From assembly GCA_030613505.1 (NCBI GenBank), contig JAUWLW010000007.1, positions 11,395 to 75,394 of the forward strand: a DNA stretch of 64,000 nt. Direction: 5' to 3'. The notes beneath the pieces are model-generated. The model searched no databases. It was not told where the DNA came from and worked only from the letters and a program-made list of their open reading frames with translations. This DNA comes from Candidatus Zixiibacteriota bacterium (GTDB taxonomy: Bacteria; RBG-13-66-14; B26-G2; WVWN01). The position numbers and the translations under genes are program-made. Numbering within the stretch: the first letter of the stretch is position 1; every line of letters starts with the position of its first letter. Positions 16,657 through 24,801 of the stretch are shown here, piece after piece.

Positions 16657-17130
16657 ATGTCAAGGCCGGGACGGGAAATTGAAGACGTCGACGCGCTCGC
16701 CAAAGCCGCCGTTAACCTCTTCTGCGAAGGTTTCAATTGAGCGGAAGCCGTGGCGACCGCGGTGAGCGGTTTCTTCGGCGCCGGCGAAAGTTGTTTACCC
16801 CGTGTCGCCACCTGCTTCGGTGCTGGTCTGGGCCGGCGGGGTGAGATATGCGGCGCCTTGGCCGGAGCGTTAATTGCGGTCGGTTTACGGCACGGGAGGC
16901 GTGAGGGCGAAGGGGACGAGGCGAAAGAACGGTCCTACGAGCGCGCCGCGTACGTGGTCGGGGCCTTCCGCGAACGCTTCGGCACGATCCTGTGCCGCGA
17001 GTTGATCGACCTGGATTTAAGCGAACCGGAAGGGCGGGAGACTTACCAGCGTAAAAATATCCGAGACAAGTACTGCGTCGATTACGTGACGGCCGCGGTA
17101 AAGGCGGCTTACGAGGCAATCGGCTCTTAA
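16657..17130 (+). CDS. C_GCAxxG_C_C family selenoprotein (in-frame TGA read as Sec)
   Basis: From ATG 16657 the frame runs 27 codons, meets TGA at 16738-16740, and continues without a break to the stop at 17130, giving 157 residues with residue 28 as selenocysteine. The first part, AVNLFCEGFN, followed by the TGA codon and AEAVATAV, is the normal start of the C_GCAxxG_C_C redox family, whose members have a cysteine just where the TGA lies. The other family marks follow in frame: ATCFGAGLGRRGEICGALAG, ILCREL and KYCVDYV. A hairpin follows the TGA (see 16741). Family members with Sec at this site are known. A simple gene finder would call only 16750-17130 or split it. Role: probable thiol/selenol redox protein; partner unknown. 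Confidence 0.85.
16741..16773 (+). promoter_or_regulatory. Possible bacterial SECIS hairpin
   Basis: Directly after the in-frame TGA, bases 16744-16750 (GAAGCCG) can pair with 16767-16773 (CGGTTTC), seven pairs with one G-U, around a 16-base loop rich in G. The position, a few bases to about 35 bases after UGA, is where bacterial SECIS elements lie so that SelB can deliver tRNA-Sec. The loop shape was judged by eye and not folded. Confidence 0.45.
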
Positions 17131-17151
17131 CGGTCGCACTTGAGCGCAAAT

Positions 17152-17172
17152 AGCCGCCGGGGGGCGGCTTTT
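17152..17172 (+). terminator. Terminator-like hairpin after the selenoprotein gene
   Basis: A perfect 7-bp GC-rich stem (17152-17158 with 17163-17169) closes a GGGG loop and runs into TTTT. It lies between the selenoprotein stop (17130) and ATG 17179 of the phosphorylase. Its place also argues against the TTG at 17140 as the phosphorylase start. Confidence 0.5.
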
Positions 17173-17178
17173 AAAATA

Positions 17179-18474
17179 ATGGTCGCCGCAAGCTTGTGGT
17201 TCACGGATTTAATCGTTCGCAAACGCGACGGCAAGGCCGTCGCCGACGACGATTGGCGCCGTTTCGTAGAAGCGCTCGGAGCCGGCGAGCTCCCCGATTA
17301 CCAGATATCAGCGCTTCTCATGGCCGTATACTTCCGGGGAATGACCGTCGAGGAAACGGCGGCGTTGACGGCGGCCATGGCCGCTTCGGGCGAACAATTA
17401 GTGCTCGACGAGGGACCGTACGTCGATAAACATTCGACAGGCGGCGTGGGCGATGCTGTAACGCTCGTTGCCGTGCCCTGGGCGGCGGCTTGCGGGGCAC
17501 GGATAGCTAAGCTCTCGGGCCGTAGCTTGGGACATACGGGCGGCACCGTCGACAAACTGGAAGCCATCCCCGGTATAAACCTATCGCTCACCGCCGAGGA
17601 GCTAAAAGAGCAAGCGAACCGCGTTGGGTGCGCCGTCGCCGAAGCGCACGCCGTTGCGCCCGCGGATGAAATCATCTACGCGCTCCGGGACGCCACGGCT
17701 ACGGTGGAGGCGTTACCCTTAATGGTCTCCAGCATATTGAGCAAAAAACTCGCCGGCGGAGCTCCCGCTTTCGTCTTCGACGTCAAAGCGGGTAGGGGAG
17801 CCTTCGCCAAAGAAGAGAATTACGCTCGCGAGCTCGGCGGTAGTTTGATCGCCGCGGCTAAAGCGTCCGGTCGGAAGGCCGTCGCCGTAATCACGTCCAT
17901 GGACCAGCCGTTGGGGCGCACCGTGGGTAACGCGCTCGAGGTCGCGGAGGCGGTTGAGACGTTACAGGGCCGGGGCCCCGACGACTTGCTCGAGGTTTCG
18001 GCTGTGATCGCCGCCGAGATGCTGACCGTGGCGGGCATCGCCGGCCCGGAAGAAGCGCGACGCCGCTTGGAAGCGACCCTTGAGAAAGGGGAGGCTTTCG
18101 CGAAGCTCGACGAGATGGCGCGCGCCCAGGGTGCCCCCGCCGAATGGTGGACTCGCCTTCCGGAAGCGGCGAAGACGGCTCCCGTGAAAGCCGAACGGGG
18201 AGGGTACGTATCGGGTTTGGACGCCTTCGCCGTAGCCCGGGCGGCCAACACGCTTGGGGCGGGCCGGCAGGTAAAAGAGGACGTCGTTGACCCGGCGGTC
18301 GGCGTCGTCCTGCACAAGAAGGCAGGGGAACCGGTATCGGCCGGCGACGTGTTGATGACCCTTCGCTACAACGACGACGAGCGCTTGCGCCGGTCCCTCG
18401 AATTCGCGCGAGTCGCCTTCGACGTCGGCGAAAAGCCTACGCCGCGTCCGTTAATACTCGGGGTATTGCGATAG
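17179..18474 (+). CDS. Pyrimidine-nucleoside / thymidine phosphorylase
   Basis: About 431 residues of the thymidine/pyrimidine-nucleoside phosphorylase family, which splits (deoxy)uridine or thymidine with phosphate to base and (deoxy)ribose-1-phosphate. Visible are DLIVRKRDGK at the start of the helical domain, DKHSTGGVGD (phosphate-binding loop), SGRSLGHTGGTVDKLEAIPG (substrate site), KKLAGGAPAFVFDVKAGRGA, and a C-terminal barrel-sandwich domain (GVVLHKKAGEPVSAGDVL). Length is normal for pdp or deoA; the two cannot be told apart here. The frame is open from TTG 17140, but a hairpin there makes ATG 17179 more likely. It would work with cytidine deaminase (2614) in salvage. Confidence 0.92.
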   Translation: MVAASLWFTDLIVRKRDGKAVADDDWRRFVEALGAGELPDYQISALLMAVYFRGMTVEETAALTAAMAASGEQLVLDEGPYVDKHSTGGVGDAVTLVAVPWAAACGARIAKLSGRSLGHTGGTVDKLEAIPGINLSLTAEELKEQANRVGCAVAEAHAVAPADEIIYALRDATATVEALPLMVSSILSKKLAGGAPAFVFDVKAGRGAFAKEENYARELGGSLIAAAKASGRKAVAVITSMDQPLGRTVGNALEVAEAVETLQGRGPDDLLEVSAVIAAEMLTVAGIAGPEEARRRLEATLEKGEAFAKLDEMARAQGAPAEWWTRLPEAAKTAPVKAERGGYVSGLDAFAVARAANTLGAGRQVKEDVVDPAVGVVLHKKAGEPVSAGDVLMTLRYNDDERLRRSLEFARVAFDVGEKPTPRPLILGVLR

Positions 18475-18498
18475 TGCCCACGGCGCTTTGGAAAGGCC

Positions 18499-20448
18499 AT
18501 GTTTAAATTACGCCCCATCCTAGTCGTAGCAGTTATCGGCGGCGGCTCGCTGGCTGCTTCTTTCACTTTCTTCTACCATCAAGAAGGACACCGCGAGGGT
18601 TTATTTGCTTTGGCGAGCCACGGCGTCCATCTCATTCTGTTCGCCGCGCTGGCTTGGTCGGCTTACTTCGTGGGCAGGGCGGCGTCCCGATACGTATTTC
18701 GCCAAAGCCGGACCTATTGGGAGGTCGACGTTGCGTTGGGGTTCGCCGTCTTCGGCACGGCCGCCTTTGCGTTGGCCGCAACCCACCTTCTTTACGCGTG
18801 GCTTGTCCGGGGCGTGGTATTACTTGTTATTACGCTGTCGGCGCCGCTATGGTGGCGCTACGTCCGCGACGTACCGGCTTCCGTACGACGGAAGTGGAGC
18901 GGCGCCTCGGCCGGCGTCGTCGCCGTGGTCGCCGCCTCCATTCCATTCGCGCTCGCGGTCTTGGTGCGGGTGGGTTTGCCGCCCGTTGAATGGGACGTTT
19001 TGGTTTACCATCTCTATTTACCCAAGGTCTTCGCCGAGGCTCACAGCTTCGTCTACCTGCCGCGCCTAGTATATGCGTCTATGCCGCTCGGCGCCGAGAT
19101 GATATTCACGTGGGCGTACCTGTGGGACGGCTTGGGCGCCGCGGCGGCCGTCGCGCCGCTCCTGAATATCTTATTAGTCGTAGCAACGTGGCGGTTGGCG
19201 CGCCGCTACGTTGACGACCTTTGGGCCGCGGCGGCGGCGGCCTTGCTTCTCTTCACTCCCAGCTTCGCAACCGCGGTCGGTTCGTCGTACGTAGACTTCG
19301 TCGTCGGCGCCTTCGTCGTAATGGCTTTAGTCGCTTATTTAAACGGCTTCCGGCGTTACGCCGACGCGGCCTTGGCGGGCGTATTACTCGGCGCGGCATT
19401 GGCCGTAAAGTATACTGGGATATACGCGGTCATCGCGCTTCTACCCGTAATCTTCGTGGACGTTATCAAGCGGAAGTTGCCGCTCCGTTACGCGGCGGCG
19501 TTTCTGATCACCGCCTTCGCCGTCGTCTCCCCGTGGCTCGTCAAGGCTCTAGTCGAACGCGGCAATCCTGTCTTCCCGGTTTTGTACGGCGTCTTCGGCG
19601 GCCACGACCTGTCGCCCGAGGCGGCGGCGGGAATCCTCCCAGCGTTACGGCGCATCGGCATGGGCCGCAGCGCGGCCGATTATCTACTGCTCCCATACCG
19701 CGTTTCGGCCCTCGGCGGCAGCGGCTACGGCCGTTTCGCCGGCAGCCTCTGGCCATTTAGTTTTCTTATCGTACCATTTGCGCTGGTCTGGTTCCGGCGA
19801 TGGCGGTTGCTGACCTTTACGGTCCTCTATTTCGCCGCGTGGGCTTTTATGTCACAGCAACTCCGTTTTTTAAGTGCGGCGTACGCGACGCTTGCCGTGT
19901 TGTCGGCGGGTGTTTTCGCCGCTGCAGCCGACGTCTTCAAAGGTCAGGCGCGCGCCGTAAGCCGCTTCGCATTCGTCGGTTTAATATTGATATTGGGTTA
20001 CGTACTTAACGTGCCGAACATCTTAACGGGTTTGGGGAGTTTACATTACTACGAGAAAGGCGGCGCCGAAGCGTACCTGCGCGAAAACGCGCCGTGCTAC
20101 GCGGCCGACGAGTTCGTCAACGATGAACTCCCCAAAGACGCAGTCATCCTGTTGCTGTTCGACAATTGCCTCTTATACCTGAAACGTCCTGCTATCTACG
20201 ACTCGTTTTTAGACGCGTCGGTAACGATATACGAAATCCAGAAGTTAAAAAGCCCGGCTGGGGTGGCGGCATACGTTGACGGGCTCGGCGCGACCCACAT
20301 TATGACCTATCGCGTCGGCGCGGCGTTCTTTTGGAATTATTACGAGCGGTCGACGCGGCGCTTATGGGAGGCGTACCTGGCGCGGTACACGACGGCCATA
20401 TACGACGACGGTTATTACGAAATACGCGCGCTCGAGCGCCGCGGGTGA
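18499..20448 (+). CDS. GT-C type membrane glycosyltransferase (GT39/ArnT-like), copy 1
   Basis: A 649-residue polytopic protein with about twelve membrane helices and a C-terminal extracytoplasmic tail of ~100 residues. The first large loop carries LPPVEWDVLVYHLYLPK, where the acidic residue fits the catalytic site of GT-C enzymes that use polyprenyl-phosphate sugars; YASMPLGAEMIFTWAYLW follows. Such enzymes add sugars to lipid A, proteins or glycans at the outer face of the inner membrane. The acceptor is unknown. A clear paralogue of similar length lies directly downstream, and the two share nearly every motif. It starts 25 bases after the phosphorylase stop. Confidence 0.8.
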   Translation: MFKLRPILVVAVIGGGSLAASFTFFYHQEGHREGLFALASHGVHLILFAALAWSAYFVGRAASRYVFRQSRTYWEVDVALGFAVFGTAAFALAATHLLYAWLVRGVVLLVITLSAPLWWRYVRDVPASVRRKWSGASAGVVAVVAASIPFALAVLVRVGLPPVEWDVLVYHLYLPKVFAEAHSFVYLPRLVYASMPLGAEMIFTWAYLWDGLGAAAAVAPLLNILLVVATWRLARRYVDDLWAAAAAALLLFTPSFATAVGSSYVDFVVGAFVVMALVAYLNGFRRYADAALAGVLLGAALAVKYTGIYAVIALLPVIFVDVIKRKLPLRYAAAFLITAFAVVSPWLVKALVERGNPVFPVLYGVFGGHDLSPEAAAGILPALRRIGMGRSAADYLLLPYRVSALGGSGYGRFAGSLWPFSFLIVPFALVWFRRWRLLTFTVLYFAAWAFMSQQLRFLSAAYATLAVLSAGVFAAAADVFKGQARAVSRFAFVGLILILGYVLNVPNILTGLGSLHYYEKGGAEAYLRENAPCYAADEFVNDELPKDAVILLLFDNCLLYLKRPAIYDSFLDASVTIYEIQKLKSPAGVAAYVDGLGATHIMTYRVGAAFFWNYYERSTRRLWEAYLARYTTAIYDDGYYEIRALERRG

Positions 20449-20561
20449 GCCGCATCGTTCCAAGCCGAGAAGAGCCGCGGCGTGTGCACGGCGGCCGTGA
20501 TGCTAAAACATTTAGACCCGTCCGCTCCGTGAAACGCGGGCGGTGTCGAACACGATGGGGC

Positions 20562-20590
20562 TTGATATCGCCCGACGTAATCGCTATAAT
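20562..20590 (+). promoter_or_regulatory. Sigma-70 type promoter for the second glycosyltransferase run
   Basis: TTGATA (20562-20567) and a perfect TATAAT (20585-20590) are 17 bases apart, within the 192-base gap between the two glycosyltransferase paralogues. The downstream gene starts at 20641 after an AGGAG site. Nothing else is recognised in this gap. This may also be the main promoter for the long lptB-rpoN-PTS run that follows. Confidence 0.7.
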
Positions 20591-20640
20591 CTTAACGCTG
20601 ACGTAAGTTTTTTTAAAACGGCGGTATTCGAGGAGAAGCG

Positions 20641-22611
20641 ATGTTGCGAAAATTGCAGGCTGTCGCCGCGGCGGTAGTCGTCACCGCGAGCGTGTTAGCG
20701 TCGGTGGCCGCGTTTTTCTACTATCACCAGAATCGCCTCGACATATTAACGGTTATCGCTAACGAGGTCGTGCACGTTTTCCTCTTCTTCGCGCTGGCAT
20801 GGGCGGCGTATTTCGTGGGTCGGCTTGTCTACCGCTCAGTCTTTCGCCAACGCCAACCGTATTGGGAAATCCAGCTCGCGCTGGGTTTTATAATATTCGG
20901 CTTGGCCGCTTTCGCCTTAGCCGCCGTCCATTTGCTATACCCTTGGGTCGTCCGTGGCATCGTTCTAGTCATACTCGGGTTATCGGCCCCCCTCTTTTGG
21001 CGTTACGTTAACGAATTCGGAAATTTTTTAAAGGACCGATTGTCGTCTTTAACCCTCGGGCCGCTCGTCGTCGCGGCCGCCGTAGCGCCGCTTGTCGCCG
21101 CAGCCCTTATACGCGTCGGCCTGCCGCCGTTCGAGTGGGACTCCCTCGTCTACCATATCTACGTTCCTAAAATTTACGCCGCGGCTCACGGCTTCGTGTA
21201 CTTACCGCGTCTAGCGTATTCGTCCATGCCGTTGGGCCCGGAGATGATGTTCACGTGGGCGTACGTATGGGACGGCGTCGGCTGCGCCGCCGCGGTGGCG
21301 CCGTTGATAAATTTCTTAATGGTCGTCGTGACTTGGCGGTTGGCGCGGCGGTATGTGGACAACCTATGGGCCACGGCCGCGGCCGCCTTTCTCTTTATTA
21401 CCCCCTCTTTTTTAGTTTATTTCTCCTCGGCGTACGTGGATATGATATTGGGCGCTTTTGCGTTAATGTCGTTCTTTATTTATTTACGGGGGTTTAGAAG
21501 TTATGGCGAAGCGGCGCTCGCGGGCGTCCTCTTGGGCGCCGCGTTGGGCGTAAAATATACCGGCGTGTACGCGTTGATCGGCTTGGCCCCCATTTTAATT
21601 ACCGATTTATTCCGTCGTCGCGCTTCTCTCCGCCACGTGGCCGTATTTCTCACCGTGGCCTTTTTTACGGTATTACCCTGGTTGGGGAAAGCGTTCGTAG
21701 AACGGGGAAACCCGGTATTCCCATCGCTTTACAATATTTTCGGCGGCCGGGACTTATCGCCCGTAGCCGCGGAAAAAGTCTTGGTATGGCAAAAATCGAT
21801 AGGAATGGGGCGCGACCCCATAGATTACGTACTTTTACCGTACCGCGTATCTTTCCAAGCTGACTCCGGCTACGAAAAGTTCGACGGCTTTCTGTTGCCC
21901 TTTAGCCTTGTCGGCGTATTGCTATCCTTAATTTGGTTCCGGCGGTGGCGGTTGATAACGTACACGGCTTTTTACTTCGTCGCGTGGGCGTTTTTAGCGT
22001 CTCAACAATTAAGGTTTTTAAGCGCGGCCTTCGCGACGTCCACGATTTTAACCGTGGGAGTTTTCGCACATATAACGGCGTCTTTTAGAAGCTCGGTGCG
22101 TTCGGCGTTGACGTTTATTTTGGTCGGTTCGGGAATAACCTTCGGATACGCCGTCACGGCGTTTGGGGTCTGTTACTACGTCCCTGACGCGTTGAAATAT
22201 CTCATGAGCCGCGACGTCGACAGTTATTTATTACGAACAGTACCCGTATATCCCGCAGACAAATTCGTGAACGAAAATTTACCCGAGGACGCCGTAATTT
22301 TGATGATTTTTAACGACCATTTGCTATACTTGGAAAGAAAGGCTATATACGACTCGTTTTTCGAGGCGTCTGAAACGTTGATCCACGTAGCGACGCTAAA
22401 CACGCCGTCAGAGGTCGCGGATTACGTCGACGAGCTGGGGGCAACGCACATTTTCACGGGCCAATTCGCCACGAGCTATTTCTGGAGTCATTACGATCCC
22501 GCAACGCGTGTCCTTTGGCAAGCGTACCTCAATGGGTATACCGACGTGATTTACGACGACGGCGAAATCGAGATTCGTGTCATAAAGAACCGCGCGGCGA
22601 CTCGTTTTTAA
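20641..22611 (+). CDS. GT-C type membrane glycosyltransferase (GT39/ArnT-like), copy 2
   Basis: The 656-residue paralogue of the preceding gene, with the same helix layout. LPPFEWDSLVYHIYVPK matches the presumed catalytic loop of copy 1, as do YSSMPLGPEMMFTWAYVWDG, the VERGNPVFPSLYNIFGG segment and the C-terminal tail with FVNENLPEDAVIL. Codon choice is a little more AT-rich than in copy 1 and its neighbours (many TTT, ATT, TTA codons). It has its own promoter, so the two copies can be regulated separately. Sugar donor and acceptor are unknown; lipid A or O-glycan modification is possible given the LPS genes downstream. Confidence 0.8.
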   Translation: MLRKLQAVAAAVVVTASVLASVAAFFYYHQNRLDILTVIANEVVHVFLFFALAWAAYFVGRLVYRSVFRQRQPYWEIQLALGFIIFGLAAFALAAVHLLYPWVVRGIVLVILGLSAPLFWRYVNEFGNFLKDRLSSLTLGPLVVAAAVAPLVAAALIRVGLPPFEWDSLVYHIYVPKIYAAAHGFVYLPRLAYSSMPLGPEMMFTWAYVWDGVGCAAAVAPLINFLMVVVTWRLARRYVDNLWATAAAAFLFITPSFLVYFSSAYVDMILGAFALMSFFIYLRGFRSYGEAALAGVLLGAALGVKYTGVYALIGLAPILITDLFRRRASLRHVAVFLTVAFFTVLPWLGKAFVERGNPVFPSLYNIFGGRDLSPVAAEKVLVWQKSIGMGRDPIDYVLLPYRVSFQADSGYEKFDGFLLPFSLVGVLLSLIWFRRWRLITYTAFYFVAWAFLASQQLRFLSAAFATSTILTVGVFAHITASFRSSVRSALTFILVGSGITFGYAVTAFGVCYYVPDALKYLMSRDVDSYLLRTVPVYPADKFVNENLPEDAVILMIFNDHLLYLERKAIYDSFFEASETLIHVATLNTPSEVADYVDELGATHIFTGQFATSYFWSHYDPATRVLWQAYLNGYTDVIYDDGEIEIRVIKNRAATRF

Positions 22612-22652
22612 GCGTCGAGTTGCCGCGACGTCGAGTTCATAAGACCCATATA

Positions 22653-23987
22653 ATGAATAGGTTAAACAAAGGATTTTTAAGTATATTGTTATTATCCTCT
22701 GGCGGGTTTTTACTTATGAACCCGGGTACCGGCCTTTGTGACGAAAAAACAGCGGTTGGAATAGAACCGGTGGAAACGGATGAACGCGGAGCTAAAATAA
22801 AAGAAGGGGCCGAGGAACCTTATCACGTCGAAGCGGACGTCACGGAAGGTTATTATACCGCCGGCGATCAGGTCCTGCACGGCATCGGCAACGTCGTTAT
22901 AGTACACGCCGGGACCACTATTACCTGCGACGAGGCATATTCGTACGAAGCGGATAAATTGGCGACGCTTCTCGGCAACGTGACGGTAAAGAACGACGTA
23001 AAGAAATATACGTTAACCTCCGGATACGCCGAATATCGGCGCGACGATAAGCTCTCGGTGGCTACCAAGAGCCCCAGGCTGGTCATAGAACGAGACCGGC
23101 CCATAACGATAACCGCGGATATAATGCGGATGTGGACGGACGAGGATTACAGCGAAGCCGCCGGCGACGTTAAAATAGTTTCTGAAGATGTGGAAGGTTA
23201 CGGCCAGAAATTAAAATACTTTGGTAAAGAGGATAGGGTAGAATTGAGCGGAAAGCCGGTGGTACGCCAGAAGGATAGCCGCCTGGCGGGCGACGTAATA
23301 ACGCTTTTCCTCGCGGAGGAGAAGTTGCGCCGCGCCGTCGCCGAAGGCTCCGCCCGTATTTTATATTTCTCCCGAAACGAAGAGAAAGAGGAAGAAGAAG
23401 GGACTGAGGAGGAAGCGGCTGGAGAACAAGGAGAAAGCGGGACGCCGGAACCGGCTGCGACCGCCGCCGAATCGAGTGAGGGGGCGCCGCCGACCGTCGC
23501 GACGGCCGAAGGCGAAGCGGGCGCGAGCACGGTTCCTACGGAAAAGACTGGGGTAGGCGCAGACGAAGAAGGAGAAGAACCCCCTTCCGGGCGGGTGGAG
23601 GCCGCCGGCCGGAGGATAGAAGGTTACTTCACGGACGGCATTCTCGAGCAGGTGGACATCGTCGGCGACGCAGAAGGCCACTATTGGCCTTTTGACGAGT
23701 TCGGCCGTGAGACAGGCGAACAGGTGGACGCTGTCGGCGACCTAATCCGAATAAAGATGGACGACGGCGAGGTCAAGAAAATTATCGTGGAAGGCAACGC
23801 GGAAGGCGTATACCGACCGGCTAAAGCCGAGGGGAGAAGCGGCGTGACGCAAATGGCGGGCGACCGGATCTCGGTCTTCGTTACGGAGCGCGAAGTACGG
23901 CGCATCGTCGTCTTCGGCCGCGCCCGAGGTTCGTACTTTACGGAGGAAACGCCCGCCGCCAAAGAACGCGAGGTTTCCGGTGGCTAG
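22653..23987 (+). CDS. LptA/OstA-like LPS transport protein with acidic insert
   Basis: From ATG 22653, 444 residues with a signal peptide ([14 protein letters not shown]). Residues ~45-215 carry repeated OstA/LptA strands ([64 protein letters not shown]). A low-complexity Glu/Ala/Gly-rich stretch follows at ~245-310, then three copies of a related beta unit ([53 protein letters not shown]). LptA bridges the periplasm for LPS; this product is over twice the normal length. It overlaps lptB by eight bases, as in classic lptA-lptB pairs. The longer upstream ORF start at 22515 is not credible because it overlaps the glycosyltransferase. Confidence 0.8.
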   Translation: MNRLNKGFLSILLLSSGGFLLMNPGTGLCDEKTAVGIEPVETDERGAKIKEGAEEPYHVEADVTEGYYTAGDQVLHGIGNVVIVHAGTTITCDEAYSYEADKLATLLGNVTVKNDVKKYTLTSGYAEYRRDDKLSVATKSPRLVIERDRPITITADIMRMWTDEDYSEAAGDVKIVSEDVEGYGQKLKYFGKEDRVELSGKPVVRQKDSRLAGDVITLFLAEEKLRRAVAEGSARILYFSRNEEKEEEEGTEEEAAGEQGESGTPEPAATAAESSEGAPPTVATAEGEAGASTVPTEKTGVGADEEGEEPPSGRVEAAGRRIEGYFTDGILEQVDIVGDAEGHYWPFDEFGRETGEQVDAVGDLIRIKMDDGEVKKIIVEGNAEGVYRPAKAEGRSGVTQMAGDRISVFVTEREVRRIVVFGRARGSYFTEETPAAKEREVSGG

Positions 23988-24777
23988 GGTCGCAACCGAA
24001 GATGGAATCAGGGAGGTTATTTCACCGTCGCGGGCGGCCGAAGCGAAAAAGGCCGACGCGGTTCTGAGGACCGACGACCTCGTAAAGATCTACTCCGGGC
24101 GGCGCGTGGTGGACCATGTATCAATCGACGTAAAACCGGGCGAGATCGTGGGTCTTTTGGGCCCAAACGGCGCCGGGAAGACGACTACGTTCTACATGAT
24201 CGTCGGCCTCATTAAACCCAACGCCGGCAGGATATTTCTCGGCCCGAAAGAATTAACCAATTTGCCGATGTACAAACGAGCGCGGCGGGGCGTGGGTTAT
24301 TTATCGCAAGAAGCGTCGATATTTAGAAAATTAAACGTCGAGGAAAACATCCTCGCCGTGCTGGAGGTCATGCATTGGAACGCTCGCGAGCGCAAACGGC
24401 GCGCTTTGGAATTGCTCAGCGTTATGGGCGTAGACCACCTGTCAAAAGCGAAAGCTTATACGCTTTCGGGCGGCGAACGCCGGCGAGTGGAAATCGCGCG
24501 TGCCCTCGCGTCGGAACCGTTGTACCTCTTGCTGGACGAACCGTTCGCCGGCATTGACCCTCTGGCCGTCGAAGACATCCAAAACATCGTTTTACAGTTG
24601 CAGAAGGCGGGGCTGGGGATCCTAATTACGGACCACAACGTCCGCGAAACCCTCGAGATAACGCACCGCGCTTATATAATGTTCGAAGGCCAAATACTGA
24701 TATCGGGCGACGCCGAAAAACTTATCAACGACCCGGAAGCTCGCAAGATTTACCTGGGCGAAAGGTTCCGTATGTAA
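23980..24777 (+). CDS. lptB: LPS export ABC transporter ATP-binding protein
   Basis: A 265-residue ABC ATPase that powers extraction of LPS from the inner membrane with LptF/LptG. Walker A is [11 protein letters not shown] (~residue 61), the signature is [15 protein letters not shown], and Walker B with its LptB-type tail is [19 protein letters not shown]. The ATTFYMI-like helix and [10 protein letters not shown] switch region also fit LptB. An N-terminal ~30-residue extension precedes the usual start. GTG 23980 overlaps the lptA-like gene. LptC is encoded far away at 60326; LptF/G are not in the window. Confidence 0.95.
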   Translation: MARVATEDGIREVISPSRAAEAKKADAVLRTDDLVKIYSGRRVVDHVSIDVKPGEIVGLLGPNGAGKTTTFYMIVGLIKPNAGRIFLGPKELTNLPMYKRARRGVGYLSQEASIFRKLNVEENILAVLEVMHWNARERKRRALELLSVMGVDHLSKAKAYTLSGGERRRVEIARALASEPLYLLLDEPFAGIDPLAVEDIQNIVLQLQKAGLGILITDHNVRETLEITHRAYIMFEGQILISGDAEKLINDPEARKIYLGERFRM

Positions 24778-24801
24778 CGGCCCGGACGCTAAGCTGCCGA
24801 C

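Noticed and set aside
16750-17130. The 126-residue frame from GTG 16750 as a whole gene
   Set aside because: It lacks the first conserved part of the C_GCAxxG_C_C family, which is present upstream in the same frame across TGA 16738; the selenoprotein reading explains all of it.
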